A stretch of DNA of 64,000 bases, taken from contig PJEW03000013.1 of NCBI GenBank assembly GCA_002900995.3, forward strand, positions 10,519 to 74,518. The letters run 5' to 3'. A program made the position numbers and the translations under genes. Positions 10,815-22,816 of the stretch are shown here, one piece after another. Positions within the stretch are counted from its first letter, which is position 1, and each line of letters begins with the position of its first letter. The stretch comes from Ganoderma boninense. Lineage: Eukaryota > Basidiomycota > Agaricomycetes > Polyporales > Polyporaceae. The notes beneath the pieces are model-generated. The model ran no database searches, had not been told where the DNA came from, and saw nothing but the letters and a program-made list of their open reading frames with translations.

Positions 10815-11175
10815 GGACACGCTCAGGTTAATTTCGTTCAAGCCCGACCGGCTCGGGCACGCAACGCTCCTCGACGAGGAGGCGAAGAAGTCGTGCACAC
10901 GGAAGAGACGTCCATCGAGCTACGACTTTCATCTAACCTCCTCTGCAAAACGGTCGCCACGCTGGACGTGCATCACATCCGCTACTATCTCGGACATAAT
11001 CGCCTGATTGCAATATGCATAAGATTCACATCCGCGTGCCCGAACAGACGGATGGCATCCTGCCCTGAGTCCGCAACTCGCTGCTGGGAGAGTACGCCCT
11101 TCTCATGGGGGGCTCGAGCATGTGCAGATTGAGGAAGTCGTGCAAATGAGCATGGACTCTCGTTTCCGATTAGTG
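10815..11175 (+). pseudogene. Fragment of an adenosine deaminase-like gene
   Basis: The translation has the C-terminal core of the adenosine deaminase/ADAL family in order: KPDRLGHATLLDEEAK near 10827-10890, IELRLSSNLLCKTV ... HHIRYYLGHN near 10910-11000, SLLGEYALLMGG near 11080-11110, then EEVVQMSMDSRFRL near 11128-11170. The His in RLGHA belongs to the metal-site region of the family. The blocks lie in different frames, with changes near 10890 and between 11010 and 11080, and the conserved acidic TDD block is destroyed. The N-terminal half of the enzyme is absent. It is a non-functional partial copy, and the parental gene would be elsewhere. Confidence 0.65.
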
Positions 11176-11966
11176 GACCATAACAAGGCCAATATCGAGA
11201 GCCAACGACGACACCCGCTGCGGCTTGTTGTATTTCTAGAGCACACGGGAAAGGTCCGCCCATCCCACGGCGAAGACAGTGATTGGAGTAGCGCGTTCCA
11301 CACGAAGATACCAACCGCACTTATGTACTCATACCACCCCTCATTGTATCCACCACCCACGTACTTACATATTAGCCCTCCTTCCAGAAGCCATTACGGT
11401 ACCCTTCCTCATGTGTGTTTACCTTGTGATCAGGCTCTTGTGAAACCGGCTGCAAACGCGGCTATGTCCATGACTATCCCTGACACTCAGGTTTCAGCTG
11501 ATCCAAGATCGTGTCGACCCCTCTCCAACCCGCCTCCACGGCGCGACGACAGCCCCAGTAACTACAGAATCGGGAGCAGCTTTCAATCAGAGAACCAAGC
11601 AGGGTATAAGCTAAAGTGTTTGACAGGCTTGCATCCGAATTCCGCACTGTATTACAACGTCGCTCACAAAGACAAAGGCATGCCATACCGTCGATACAAT
11701 TTTATACCATACTGAGAGGGAGAGGTCGTGCATCGGCCAGCAATCACGATAGAACAATATGCCATCAATAATCATGAAAGCAAAACAGCATGGCGTGGCG
11801 TGTCCTGAAGGACCGTGGTCCAAGCCATGCTCTTTCAGCGACGCCGTCAGAGGCATCTTCCGCCGCATCAGCGGAGATGCGTCATCCGTGTCCATAGCGT
11901 CGTCGCGGTGCTCTCCCTTGCGTTTCCGGACAAGGTCGAAATGCCGGGTTAGACGAGACAGAGACG

Positions 11967-13030
11967 TCACCGACCGAACTGACTGGGCCACCGCTGGATC
12001 CGAAACGCACCTGCCTCCGCCGGAAGCTCTTCCATCGTAGCGCTATGCGGTCCTACCGGCACGTCAATAGTCGGTCTGATCGTTTTCCAAATATGCAAAG
12101 AATGGTAGAGGGTTCGGTTACTCACGGGAGTGATGTCCTCCACCCAACCCACGTCCGCAAAGCCCTGCCAGCGAGGGAGGTCCTTCTCCAGCCGGCAGAT
12201 AATCTCCTGGCTCTCATCGTCTCTGGCCAAGTACTGCATGACGGGCTCAGGTTCGCGCGTGCCACCGATATCGATGTTCGTGTCCTGGGGCAGGTCGACT
12301 TCAGAGGTAGAGGCCTTGGCCTTCATGGCCGTCGGCTCCTTCGCCTCCTCGAATTGAGATATATGTGCGTTGAAGACGGAAGGGGTTTGATCGACGCGGG
12401 GACGGGATACAGATTTGGCTGGTGATCGAGATTGGGTCCTTTAAGAGGATGTCGTGATAGTGCGGAAAAGCTGCGGTACGTTCCTTGTGGTCTTCGAAGG
12501 CGTTTTGGTTCTGCGTAGCAGGGAAAGGGCTGGCGGCGGGGCAGGCAATACTGAACGCTGGGACAAGTCGCTGTCGAGGATGCCCTTCACGAACACGTTT
12601 GTGGGAGAGAGATGGAGATGAATAACAATGCTGGACTGACCTTGAGAGTGGTGGTATCCCTCGCTATCTGAGATGCGTCCTCGTTGTAATGAAGCGCGTT
12701 GAGAAAAATGAGGCTGAGGTCGTCAAACAAATCGAGGGAATTTTTGAGTTCGTTCTCAGGTAAATTGGCCTTCATGCCGTTGATGCAATTCGACCGAGGG
12801 ATGACCTACGGTAGGGGGCGTTGAATAAGCGTAGCATTAGATGAGGTTGCGGATAGGTAAGAACCTGGTAGTACTCAGGCTAATACTGCTTGTCTATGAG
12901 CTCTAAAGACATGTCTGCGAGGTGAGGTTTTGCACGGCGACTGGACGAGCTGGTGATGGCCCTGGTGATCTCGTCGATGGCTGTCTTCCGAGCAGCTGTC
13001 AGCGGCATCGGGGCTGAGGACGTCCATAGG
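11967..13030 (-). pseudogene. Bromodomain fragment of an RSC/polybromo-type chromatin protein
   Basis: On the minus strand a bromodomain reads PEYYQ, then after an intron-like GT-TAG gap VIPRSNCINGMKANL, then DLSLIFLNALHYNEDASQIARDTTTLK (about 12650-12880). Bromodomains bind acetyl-lysine, and this Asn-rich end carries the usual binding-loop region (ALHYNEDAS). Downstream at 12060-12340 an acidic block with EPEPVMQYLARDDESQEII and LPRWQGFADVGW resembles the linker of fungal RSC-type bromodomain proteins. A TAG at 12880-12882 lies where the family normally has Trp before PEYYQ, and the frame is lost at the 3' end. Introns persist, so the copy is genomic. The Mutator-like element begins 30 bp from its 5' edge. 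Confidence 0.65.
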
Positions 13031-13267
13031 GAGGACGAGGGACAAGCAGAGATGTGAGCGGACGGCCGTCCCGCAAAATGACGTAGCCGGCGCTTGGGCG
13101 GGCTTGCGGGCCGTGGCAGGCCTTGGCTTCTGTGGCGGACAGCGAAGGCGGCGCTTAGCCGCGCGCGATCGATCATCGCTGTCCCGCCCCCCCCCCAAAT
13201 GCAGCCGTCGCGTCGGTGCTGCACTGAGAAAGACACAGTCATGCATATTTCTACACATAGGTATTGA

Positions 13268-13689
13268 TAGATACATTGCCCCTCCGGGCAGGCCTGGCCA
13301 CGCTACAAGTGTCAAGTATTTGGTGAAAGAATCTGATATTGAGTGTGTCGGCCCTCGGGGTAAATAGCGCGCTGCGGGCGGGCTAAAGCCCGCCCTTGCG
13401 CACTATGCTGCCATCCTACTCAGTTGTGGTTGTCCCAGTCCTTACTACAAGTGAGTAAACTGTGAACTCAGCCCAGGTCCCACCCTTCAAAGCAGCAGAA
13501 CGCATGAGTGGCAGGTTGCCGGTCAGGGAAAGTCGAAAACACAAACCTAAGTCCTAAGGGTGACACTCCTAGGTGCCAGGGGTCCGTTTGATGGATTTTC
13601 TGAATATGGTACCCTCCACGTGTTGATGGCACCGCTGTCATGGACTGTCATTACTGAAATACAGACCCTACCACTAAAGTGTCCAGGCA
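13268..13689 (-). repeat. Palindrome-containing repeat, copy 3, nested in the Mutator-like element
   Basis: The insertion limits are defined by comparison with the uninterrupted copy near 55885, where GTATTGA runs straight into CCTGAAAAATG. The insert is the reverse complement of the family at 3398-4240, ends in GCCTGGCCAC and GTGTCCAGGC inverted ends, and keeps the GGCGGGCTAAAGCCCGCC palindrome (about 13377-13394). No clear target duplication is visible. Confidence 0.7.
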
Positions 13690-13824
13690 CCTGAAAAATG
13701 TGCTCGGCCGCCATGTATTACTGCTTTATGCCACATGGATAATTCTACGTTGTGTTAAATGAGCATGCACACGGATCCGAATGTCGATACGTGCAAATTA
13801 GTTTGGTGGTTGTGTAGGGATACA

Positions 13825-13890
13825 TGGTGCAGTGGTCAACATTGCCGCCTTCCTGGCAGCGTGTACGTGGTACATTGGTTCGAGGCTTGC
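13825..13890 (+). other. tRNA(Glu)-like module with A and B boxes inside the TIR element
   Basis: TGGTGCAGTGG (13825-13835) matches a pol III A box and GGTTCGAGGCT (13877-13887) matches a B box. The stretch between has a TGCC/GGCA stem around CTTCC, reminiscent of a tRNA(Glu) anticodon arm. The second element has TGGTGTAGTGG at 56019-56029 and GGTTCGACGCT at 56071-56081 with the same 52-base offset. The acceptor stem does not close, so this is not a tRNA gene. It is more likely a SINE-type head. Confidence 0.45.
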
Positions 13891-14507
13891 CGGGACACAT
13901 TTTTTGTTGAATGGTTTTGTATGATTTCGTGAAGATACAGCCATTCGTAACTCAGGGAAATCATACAAGAATCTACACATGTTTTATGTTTTAATTTCAC
14001 TGCACAGTTTATGTTTGTATGCACACCGTTTTCACTTTGGTCACTGAACAAAACTGGGGGCTGCGGAGCAGCTGATACGAATCAGGAAGGGCGGGGGGGG
14101 GGCGCGTTCTCACGATATACATCAACTTCTTGACGCTTCGCGACGTCGAGAATCCTCACCGTGACACTGGCACCTGTCCAGCGCCGCCTTCGCAGAGACA
14201 GAGACAGAGTTGATAAGACCGACTACGCTATGACAAATAGCTCAGGTGACTACGGTAGTGTAGGAACCTCGCCGGCCCGGAATGATCGAGGAAGCTGAGG
14301 GAAAGTTAGAGAAGGTGGGTGAGATGAGGAGGCAAGGCTATAGGAGGAGGGATACGAGGAGGGGAAAGATTCGTAGCACACTTATAGGAACCCCAAATGC
14401 GAGCGGTCAGCCTGATGGAGGTCAAATGCCAGGAGGCAGCAATACGGCCCTCTAGGGCGTCAAACAATGACGCCATTTTGTGGGACGGCCGACCAGCCAT
14501 GTGAGCG

Positions 14508-16340
14508 TAGCGGCCCAGCGCTCTGATGTTATTTATTGATATTTATTGATGTCTTGATAGACGCTCCAGAGGTTGAAAATTCAAAACGGGCTCCAATTAC
14601 TTACAGGGGTGCGAGAAACCTCGTCAAGCAAGGTAAACTGCACTCCCATCCTCTTTTGAAAATGCGAGCAGTCACTTGGGCCTCTTGTCTTTTCTGCTGG
14701 CGACGGCGACCATGCAGTGACTGTGAAGCACGCAGCCTTCACTCGCTCAGAACCCGCGCAGGATGTCTTCCACATGGTTATCATGTCCAAACTCTGTCAA
14801 TGTCATGCTCCGAGAAGCATCCCTGAGGGCCAACCCGCCCTCGCTCGCACGCAGAGGCAATAGGATGCCCCCCACGCGCAATCCATCCAAGGTACGACGA
14901 CAGCGTCGGTAACTGTCACCGCCACTCTTTCTAGATGCAGAATCCACCCGGCCACCCGCTCAGATTTCGATCGTGATTGCGATCCCACCCTTCCTTCCAG
15001 CAGTTCCCTTCCTCTCCTCTTTGCTGCCGTCGCGATCTCCATCGAAGTGGCCCTGCACGCCTCAGCTTGTGGCGTCGTCCTCTCCAGCCATCCATCCATC
15101 TCTTGTTCCGGTCCCGAGAAATATACTTACTCCCACACATGGTACCAGTCCGAGCACATGCATTTGTATTACAGCTGTTTGCAGAACGATAGTCGCGTTC
15201 GAAAAAAACTCGTTGAGGTCGGCTACGTAGCCGACGCTGGGAAGACCCCGAGACGCCCAGAAGCTGTCTTCTTCAGGTCATGGCGCCTCATGGAGCGGGG
15301 TCTCCCTCGCGCGAGAGGCTCAACGCCGAGGAGGAGCGACGCAAGACTGGCGGCTCGCGCGACACTGCTATCACTGCGCGTAGAGTAGAAATAGTTGCGC
15401 TATGGCAAACTATCGCATTTTTGACACTCGCGCACCACACCAATCCACCTGCAAAGGTGGAAGGTCCACTCGCGCGGATGGCGCGACGCGTCGCGCTCTC
15501 GCTGCCATGCTCCTCGGCCTTCCTCGGCACGGGTTATGCCGAGCTTCTGGAGGTGGCATCAGCGTCGGCAAGCTAGCCGACCTGAACGAGTTTTTTCGGA
15601 GGACGTCTATCGTTTTGCAAACCGCTGTAAGTTCGAGGGGTAGGACTCACCAGAAAGGTTACATTTGGGCGTATATCGATACGTAGCCGTGTATTCACGT
15701 AGTTGTCGCCCAGGCGAGGCGCTTACACTACAATCCATGTATTTGCATAGCCGCTTCGCCGTCAAATCCGCTGCTACGTAGCTGAGAAGGGAGTGCCCGA
15801 GCCGTCGAATACATGGCTATGTAGCTGAGTGTTCGCCACCTGTGTGTAACGGTTCCCATAATCCGGTTACGTTGGATTAGTAGCCGCTACTAATACTACG
15901 ATTTCAAGTTGACGAATCAACACAGGTATCTAGGCTGGTCTTGCTGCCCTCTCGCCGTACTCGACCTTCATACTTCGCATATAGCCGGGTTTCGTCTCTT
16001 TGGACCTAGCGGCGGCAGGCCGCCCGTTACACTGTGCACACCAGTGGTACGGCAATTGAGGCGCTTCTGTTATGTTACAATTGACGTCCTGATACACGAC
16101 TACGAGGTTACAAGATTACAACACCCTCCATTACGTTTTAAAAGTCCGTTACAACTTCGGCCATCACCCTGCTACGCTGCTACGTGGATACATACCTGCT
16201 ACGTATCGATATACGTCCAAACGTAACCGTTCTCGGACTCACGTCTTGGCGTTTGCTACAACTGCGCGTTCGTCATCTATCCGAGCTTCCCGGAGAACGC
16301 GTAGTCTCAGAATACATAGGTGCCATTGTGCGCGCGCTAC
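14508..16340. other. Gene-free stretch
   Basis: No recognisable protein is present. Short frames at 15280-15576 and 14803-15099 have no family motif, and no clear repeat was found. Confidence 0.4.
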
Positions 16341-16355
16341 AGAACATTTGTAGAT

Positions 16356-18049
16356 CTAGTTCAACGTAATCCCACGGTTCACATCGTTCTGCCGTACGTG
16401 ATCTGCGAAGTGAAAGAGGTCATGTACATGCATCCTCAGTTGTCTCTCGGATCCTGTAGACACGGAGTCTTGTGGTCCCACCATCAGCACATCGGGAAAT
16501 ACACGATTCACTTGCAACACAAAGTGGAACTCGGCAAAAGGCTCTGACGCACGTAACCGGTCGATGTCCAGGATGCAGAGTCCATGACGCAACGCAGGGA
16601 CCTGCAATGTAGCAGCCTCTGCATATTGAACGCGCCTGTCCAAATCTAATTCCGCGAGGTGCAGGTGGTCCAAGTTCGGACACCCGGTAGCGAATGCCAC
16701 GAGTGCCTTGACAGTGGGCCACGTGTGAGGGCACCCGTAGGCGTATCGCAGCTTGAAGGAACGCAGTCCGGGTAATGCGCGTGAGAGTGCAGTGAGCTCG
16801 GCGTCTGATACGAAGATAATGGTCTCGTTGAGGTCGATAGATAGGTCTTCAAGCTCGGTGAAGAGACACAGGGGGGTCCAGAGGTTGATTCGAAACGGGG
16901 GGTAAGTGTTGCGAACCGACTTAAAGGTTAGCGCGAGGCCGCGGATACTACCGGGAAGCGATTGGTGGAGGAGATCGAGAAATACTTGGAGAGCTTCGCG
17001 AGGAATAGGGTTTATGGAAGACTCGACCACGAACGTAGCAGACCGAATGTGGGGCGCCTTCATATGACTCAAGAACTCGGATATGTTGCAAAGAATGCCT
17101 CTCATCGTGAGACCTTCTAACTCGAGCAGCTCCAGGGGATGCACTTTGCCAATGGGGGTCTCTGCCGTGCTGCGATGGTCCGTACTGACGTCAAGGTACC
17201 TCAGGTGGCGAAGTAGACCTATGTTCATCCGCGCGGCACGCTCCAGTGGGCATTGCGAAACTACGCGTTGTAGCCCCGGGAGGCGGGCAAGATGTTGGAT
17301 GTGACTTTTTGTCACATTCAAGTTGTGGCAGCCCTCACCAGAAAGAATGAATTCTCGCAGGTCCTGGGTGCAGCAACTCAGCATGCCGAGTGTTAAGCTC
17401 AAGAGCTCTTCGTTCGTATCACGGGTGTGGTCCTGGTAAACTTGCAACGACGTGGCGTACGACTGAAGTTTCGGGTGGAGCAGAATGAACGTGTAGGAAG
17501 ACTTCTTGCCGTCGATGAATAACGCTCTAAGGCGTTGGAGGTGAGGGAAGAGAGACTCCACCCCACGACTTTTTCCTAGGAGGAGGTGCAGCGTGCAGTC
17601 GCGCATAGGGTCGTCTTCGCGTCCGTCGAAGTGCAACTCCTTGACGCGAGATGAATACGCCAGGAGACGATTCCAATGCTCCTCCGTCATCTTTATGAAC
17701 CAATCCTGAGAGCCAAGCTGGTTAGCGTTCAATAAATGGCCGATCATCCGTAGCTGGCACATACTGGAGAGTCGGGAGAGCGGGTCTCGTCCCTGTAGGA
17801 TGGAAGGACCATGAAGAGAGGCTCAATATCGGTAAGCACCGACCACAGAGCATCCAAGGCGTGTGGAGAAAAGAAGCTGGACACTAGAGCTAGGGATGCG
17901 AGGCTTTGTTGCGCCTGCAGACGGCTGCTCGTGAGCGCGCTGTCGGAGTTGTAGTGCATCTTGAGACATTCATCGCTCGGGTACACGGGTTTTAACTCCT
18001 GGCATATCATTCTCACCAGATCATGGCATGAAAATAGGCGTCTAGACAT
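16356..18049 (-). CDS. F-box/leucine-rich-type protein, agaricomycete family
   Basis: Two exons (18049-17765 and 17705-16356) are joined by a 59-bp intron with a GTATGT donor, GCTAAC branch point and CAG acceptor. They encode about 544 residues. The N-terminus carries an F-box-like helix set ending ALVSSFFSPHALDALWSVL, the usual agaricomycete form in which the box is followed by the phrase on burying individuals or households. The rest is a series of leucine-rich segments (LRALFI, LELEGLTMRGIL, LEDLSIDLNE, LRSFKLRYAYGCPH, LDHLHLAELDLD). F-box proteins link substrates to SCF ubiquitin ligases, but the substrate here is unknown. The ATG at 18049 is the only in-frame choice before the F-box. No lesion was found, so the gene looks intact. 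Confidence 0.8.
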
Positions 18050-19133
18050 TGCGTGGGGGGAAAGGTTGGGATGATTGAGTTGTATTAGGACGAATAGTAA
18101 CAGTGGCGCTGACGCGTCGGGAGCGTGATAAGCGCCTGAAGTGTCACGTCAACAGAGCCAAATAACGCGCTTTACATATGCCACCGCCAGTGCCAAGATC
18201 GCGGCCGTTGCATGCCACAGCTCCTCGTCGCGCCAGGTCCCTCCATGGTCGCAGTCCGCAACGTCCCCTAGTCATCCGCCATGATCTCCTTATTATGTTC
18301 CGTTCCACGCTGCTACGTTTTCATGGCAATGATGAGTGCCTCACCCTACCTCTGTTACACTTCCCTGAGAACCGAGTGCGGCGCCTGCGGGTCGATCCCG
18401 CCGCTCGGCGCCTTTTCGTCCCCGCGTAGCTACTTCCTGCCCACTCCCTTTGATTTTAGGATTCAGGCATAAGTCGACTAAGTAGAATATTAGAAATCTT
18501 CCCAGAAATTTAGGGAGAGTAGTGCAGAAGGAAGTGACATTGCGCTCCCCGCCGCACTCCGCAGTAGTATTCTGCGGACAGCCCAAAGGGCGTCTCAGCG
18601 GTCTCGCCGTTTCTCAAATTTCTCGATAGAACACTTAACAGATTTCAGGAGGGGTCTAAGCGACCATAATCACTGGCTATGTATGCGGCCGCAGCCGTAG
18701 TCATAGCCAGCCAGGCGGTGAATCTACTGTTCCCGTAAGCTTGGGTGCATAGCACATGTAAGGGAGAGGCGAACTCATGTCAAAAATAACACTGCATTAT
18801 ATTGTAGTAGAACCATGCAAATACCCTTACTATGGCACACACAACTACCGCTCTTAGCTCAAATAATATACTGGCAGCTTTACATATACCGATAGACAAT
18901 GTAATATAGTTTTTACAACACAATCTGAACCTGGCGGAACGGTGATGGAAGGCTAAATACGCCAGATGTAGCAAATCACACCAACCCGAGGCGTACAGTA
19001 TTCCCGTCTATCGCCCAGCGCAGTTCCGGCCTGTCCGCATGGCCAGCTCAAACTCATTGCTCACCGTGGTCCCCAGTGGCGCGGCAGCCCATGTCGCAGC
19101 GGTCGTGTCCGGCGGTGTGCCGAACCGGTGTAT
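18050..19133. other. Intergenic stretch upstream of the F-box gene at 16356-18049
   Basis: This is the 5' flank of the minus-strand gene that starts at 18049. A small plus-strand frame at 18178-18429 has no family features. Nothing else is seen. Confidence 0.4.
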
Positions 19134-21409
19134 TCAGCCAACCTTCCAAGTCCAGCAAGGTCCTAAGAGCTGACGTCAGTAGAACCTCTAATGGGGTATA
19201 AGTATACTCACCGAGAGGATCCATATGTTCATGCTGCGCCCCTGTCCACAGACCGAGGACACCCATCGCGGACGCGACGCCACCGACCTGGATACCTTCC
19301 GATACCCACTCGTCCATCTCGCCGCCTTCAACCGACGAACACTGAGGAAATCAAACACAGTCAGCGGAGGCAACGGAATTGAACAAGTGTACGTCAGCTT
19401 ACCAGAACCCACCGGACGCTTCCATCCGCGATCACAGTCACTGTGCCATGCAGGGAGCGTGGCTGTCCATGGATCGTTGCGCCTGTCGTCTCGCCGACGA
19501 AGTGGATGGTAGGAAGGTGCGCGTATTCGGGTATTTCGCACTTGGAATATGACTTGATGCGAAGGCGCATGGAGATGATGCGGACCGCCTCTTGTAGGTG
19601 TGACTCCTCGAACTCGCCCGAGAGCTGCAACTCAATCTAAGTCAGTCATGAGTGCCTTCCCGCATCGGCACACAGGCAGCCGGCTCACATTGTGCACTGT
19701 AAGATAGACGTTTCTCAGCAACGTGGTCAGAGACATGTAATGAAAGCAAGCAGCACTTACACATCAAGTCGCGGTAGTCGAGCCAGCATATACAACGTCT
19801 GAAAGTAACGGCCACTCGTCAGCAACAGGACGTTATATAAATAATGTGGTAGAGATACTCACTTCCACACCCCAGTCACTCCCGCCCAGTCCCATCCCTC
19901 AGCGTCGCCCGTCTCATTATCATTGATCTTGCCTGTCTCCTTCTCGTCCTTGGACTCGACTGGTGAAGGCAGCCTGTACGCCGTCCAGTCGTACGGCGCG
20001 GTTCCACGCCGCAGGCCGTCGAGTGACAACAGGCCCCGGAGATCCTCAGACTGGAACGACTCGCGTAGAATCGCCTCTACCACGACGCGCACCGCCGCAA
20101 GGTACGCCCAGTCCGCGTAGAGTTGCGCCGACGAGGGTGCCTCCTCTGGCGCGTCGTCCTGCGATGCAGACTCAGCGCGCACAGAGTCCTCCTCTTCCTC
20201 CTCCCCTTCTTCTTCCTCTTCTCCCCCTTGCCATCCCCTCTCGTGTTGCCCCTCTTCGTCGTCGTGGGTATGTGCGAGCTCGGAGTTTGGCGTTACGCGA
20301 AAGAGCGCCAGGATCGGCTGCAAGGGCTCGTCGTCGTCGGTAACCGCGTCCGTCGCCCTGCGGCCGTCGGAGCACGTTAGGAACGGCCCCCAGTCGCGAT
20401 TGCGCGCGAGGTACCGCATGTTGTAGACGCGCATCCGCGCGAGCCGCCGCGCGCGTTTCAATTGGTTCTCCACGGTCATGTAAGACGCGGCGGCTGTATC
20501 CGGGACAGTAGAACAGGACGACCAGGATGATGCACGGCTGCTAGAAGAGCGGGTGGACGAGCCGTCCAGTATCTTAGGCGACGTGCTTTCTCTAGAGGCG
20601 GGTGGTGCGGACGAAGGGTCCGGCTGGGGGGTGGGGGTGAAGCCGGTGCAGGCGATGATGTGCGCGGCGGCCTGTATTTCGCGAAGTTCGGGGTCGCTGA
20701 GGAACTGACCGACCAGCCCGCCGGCCCATCTGTGCCCGGAAAACGTCGCGGTGATCTCCACTGGGAGTCCCTTCTCCAGGACAGACTCAAGCCAGGACGT
20801 GTTGCTCGCGTGGAGCGACTGCCCGAATACACGGCCGTGTATGTCCGTCGAGTTCGGGCTACCAATCGCCTGCGGGAGTGGGGGGAACGTGGGGTAGCTC
20901 GAGCTCGTGGTGTTCTTGAGGTTCGCCCCCACATCTGCGCAGTCGAGGGAGGAGAAGACGAGGGTAGGGGGGTAGGTCATCGCGGAGCGCATCACAGAGA
21001 CTATGGCGTCGAACGCACATGTATTCCGTAGCGTCTGCTGCAAGTCCGTCACCGGGTCCACTGCTTCCTTCGCGACTGGGTCGGACTGCCATCGGATGTA
21101 GCCCGCGGCCCAAATGCGTCGCTTGAACTCGCCGCTCCAGTCGAAGGTCTCCTCGAGCAGTTCCTGGGAGTGCGGGGAGATGCATTGGCCCCAGCCTGGG
21201 CCGCCGCCAGATGCGCGGGGATCGTCGAAGGTGGTCAGGAATATCTCGCGCCAAAGGTGGTTGTCTGCCGTGTGGTAGACCAAAGCGTAATGGGCCTTGC
21301 ATGTCTGGGCGAACGAGGCGATAGCTTGGGGGAATCCGCCTGCTGCGGTGGAGATGAGGATGTTCTCGACGAACTCTGCAGGGAGGGTGAAGATGAAATG
21401 GGACGCCAT
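19134..21409 (-). CDS. F-box-type protein with acidic linker, six exons
   Basis: The exons read 21409-19863, 19798-19761, 19696-19689, 19636-19403, 19341-19212 and 19162-19134. All junctions are GT-AG, the frame stays open and the product is 661 residues. The N-terminus FTLPAEFVENILI ... IASFAQTCKAHYALVYH ... LWREIFL is an F-box-like start. An acidic, low-complexity segment (EEEEEGEEEEEDS) lies near residue 390. After the introns the chain reads CWLDYRDLMLHNIELQLSGEFEE, HLPTIHFVGET, VTVIADGSVRWVL, then WVSEGIQVGGVASAMGVLGLWTGA and ends GPCWTWKVG. These C-terminal blocks match a conserved agaricomycete F-box family of unknown substrate. The exon of eight bases (TGCACAAT) is unusual but is needed to keep the frame. 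Confidence 0.8.
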
Positions 21410-21902
21410 GGGGTGATTCCAGGACGTCCGAGTCGCAGAGGAGGAGTATGTGGTGGTCGAGGGGATGAGTAAGGTGCGACGCTGACCGGTGGAAACACCG
21501 TAGGCACACGACGCGAGCGATTAGATTAGATGCAGGCTCGGTCTGCGAGCCCACACGAAGGAAGTTACATTCGATCCACTGAGCAGTCCGACGTCTGCGT
21601 CCCACTTGTTCTCCGTGGCTCTCAGCCTTCGGTCCCCGAGGTGCAGTCACACTCTCCAGCCGCAAGCCTTGAAGCTTAAAGCTTGAAGCCCTCCAGCGCC
21701 CTCCTCCCCTCAACGTCGCCGGCGACAGTACAGTCTCGAGACGGAGGTCGCGAGGCACCTATCGGACAACTACGGCGACCGCGCATGGACAGTTCTCTCC
21801 TACGCCCAGTTAACAGGCCACGCATGGCCTCTCCCCCGGGTATCCCTGTACGCCGCCGTTCAGCTCTCATCTGAAGTTACTCTGACTTACCCACACACAC
21901 AG

Positions 21903-22442
21903 CCATCGAGGCCGAGGTCCGCTACGCCGCGCGCCACGAGTACACTGATCGCGCGCCGATGCCGCCTCTCCTTCGTCAACGCACAAGCCGCGCTCGACGC
22001 GCTCCCTCGCGTCGTTGAGGTCATGACCGAAGAGGCGCACTGGTCCCACGCGCGCGCTAAGGCCGGGACCGCGGCGGCAACCGAGTTCCTGCTGTCCATG
22101 GGCCTGATGCCGGGCGCGGCTCCACGCCTTGTCTCGCACGAGCCCAGGGGTGTCGTCGAATGTGTGGAGACCGTATTCGGTATTACACATGCAAAGAGGC
22201 GACCTGCGGCGAAGGAGATGGTGTACAGTCGCGCGCAGTTCGACGCGGTCGAGGTGGAAGCGTTCAAGCGCGCGTTCGAGGCTCGCGCCACCACGATACC
22301 GGAAGAGAAGGATCGGCCGAAGCTCGAGACGGCGCGCGGGTACGACCTCGTCAAGGGCCTGCCTGGATTCGACGTTGTGCGGCCGAAGGACTACGACTAT
22401 ATATATGTGATGGAGGAGGTCGGGTACGCGCGCTCGAGGTGA
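21903..22442 (+). pseudogene. GUT2: C-terminal fragment of mitochondrial FAD glycerol-3-phosphate dehydrogenase
   Basis: After an acceptor (CACACACAG) the sequence reads EAEVRYAARHEYT, then in a shifted frame ARRCRLSFVNAQAALDALPRVVEVM, then SHARAKAGTAAATEFLLSMGL and RAFEARATTIPEE ... YDLVKGLPGFDVVRPKDYDYIYVMEEVGY. This is the C-terminal region of Gut2-type enzymes, which oxidise glycerol-3-phosphate at the inner mitochondrial membrane. The FAD-binding and catalytic domains are missing. About seven residues and the frame are lost near 21955, and the end stops soon after the EEVGY motif. It is a partial, non-functional copy lying divergently from the F-box gene. Confidence 0.7.
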
Positions 22443-22816
22443 GCAGGAACTTCGCCCATACTTCTGTTATAGACAGCTTATGAGGAGGCTCGATACCAGC
22501 CCCCCCCCCCCCGCGCCATCCACCTGGTCCGCCGCCACTGCCATGCTGGACCCTTCGATCATACTCCCCAGTTGACATTCACTGTCATGCTGACGCCTGC
22601 GGATGCACTGCTTGTCGCAGGTGGAGGTGACCTGGTGACCTGCCCACCGACCGTCGTCCGGTGGCCTCGTAGCCTAGCGATATTAATGATTGCAGGATCC
22701 CTCTGTTCATGAACCCTGAGCGCTGCTGTGCTTCATAATTGATGTTTGAGGGCAACATATTGTGCGTGCTTTATGTGAGGCTTGTTTTTTTCATAGTGAA
22801 TGTACAAGTACTATTA

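Larger units (their letters stand above)
13061..14498. mobile_element. Mutator-like non-autonomous TIR element, copy A (with nested insertion)
   Basis: The nine bases ATGTGAGCG occur exactly at 13052-13060 and 14499-14507, a 9-bp target duplication as made by Mutator-superfamily transposases. Inside are inverted termini GGCCGTCCCGCAAAATGACG and, at the right, the complement of GGTCGGCCGTCCCACAAAAT. The body is about 90% like the element at 55673-56444 but is interrupted by a 422-bp repeat at 13268-13689 and by about 250 extra bases near 14190-14440. It encodes no transposase. The proline-rich frames seen in it are compositional. Confidence 0.8.

Noticed and set aside
12880..13315. Pro/Arg-rich minus-strand proteins similar to those at 55447-55872
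   Set aside because: The similarity comes from the shared Mutator-like element ends. The frames have no coding conservation beyond DNA identity.
13800..13905. A genuine tRNA(Glu) gene
   Set aside because: A and B boxes are present, but the acceptor and other stems do not close and a second degenerate copy sits at the same place in another element.
20123..20380. Plus-strand frames opposite the F-box gene
   Set aside because: They are antisense shadows of the GC-rich acidic linker of the 19134-21409 gene.
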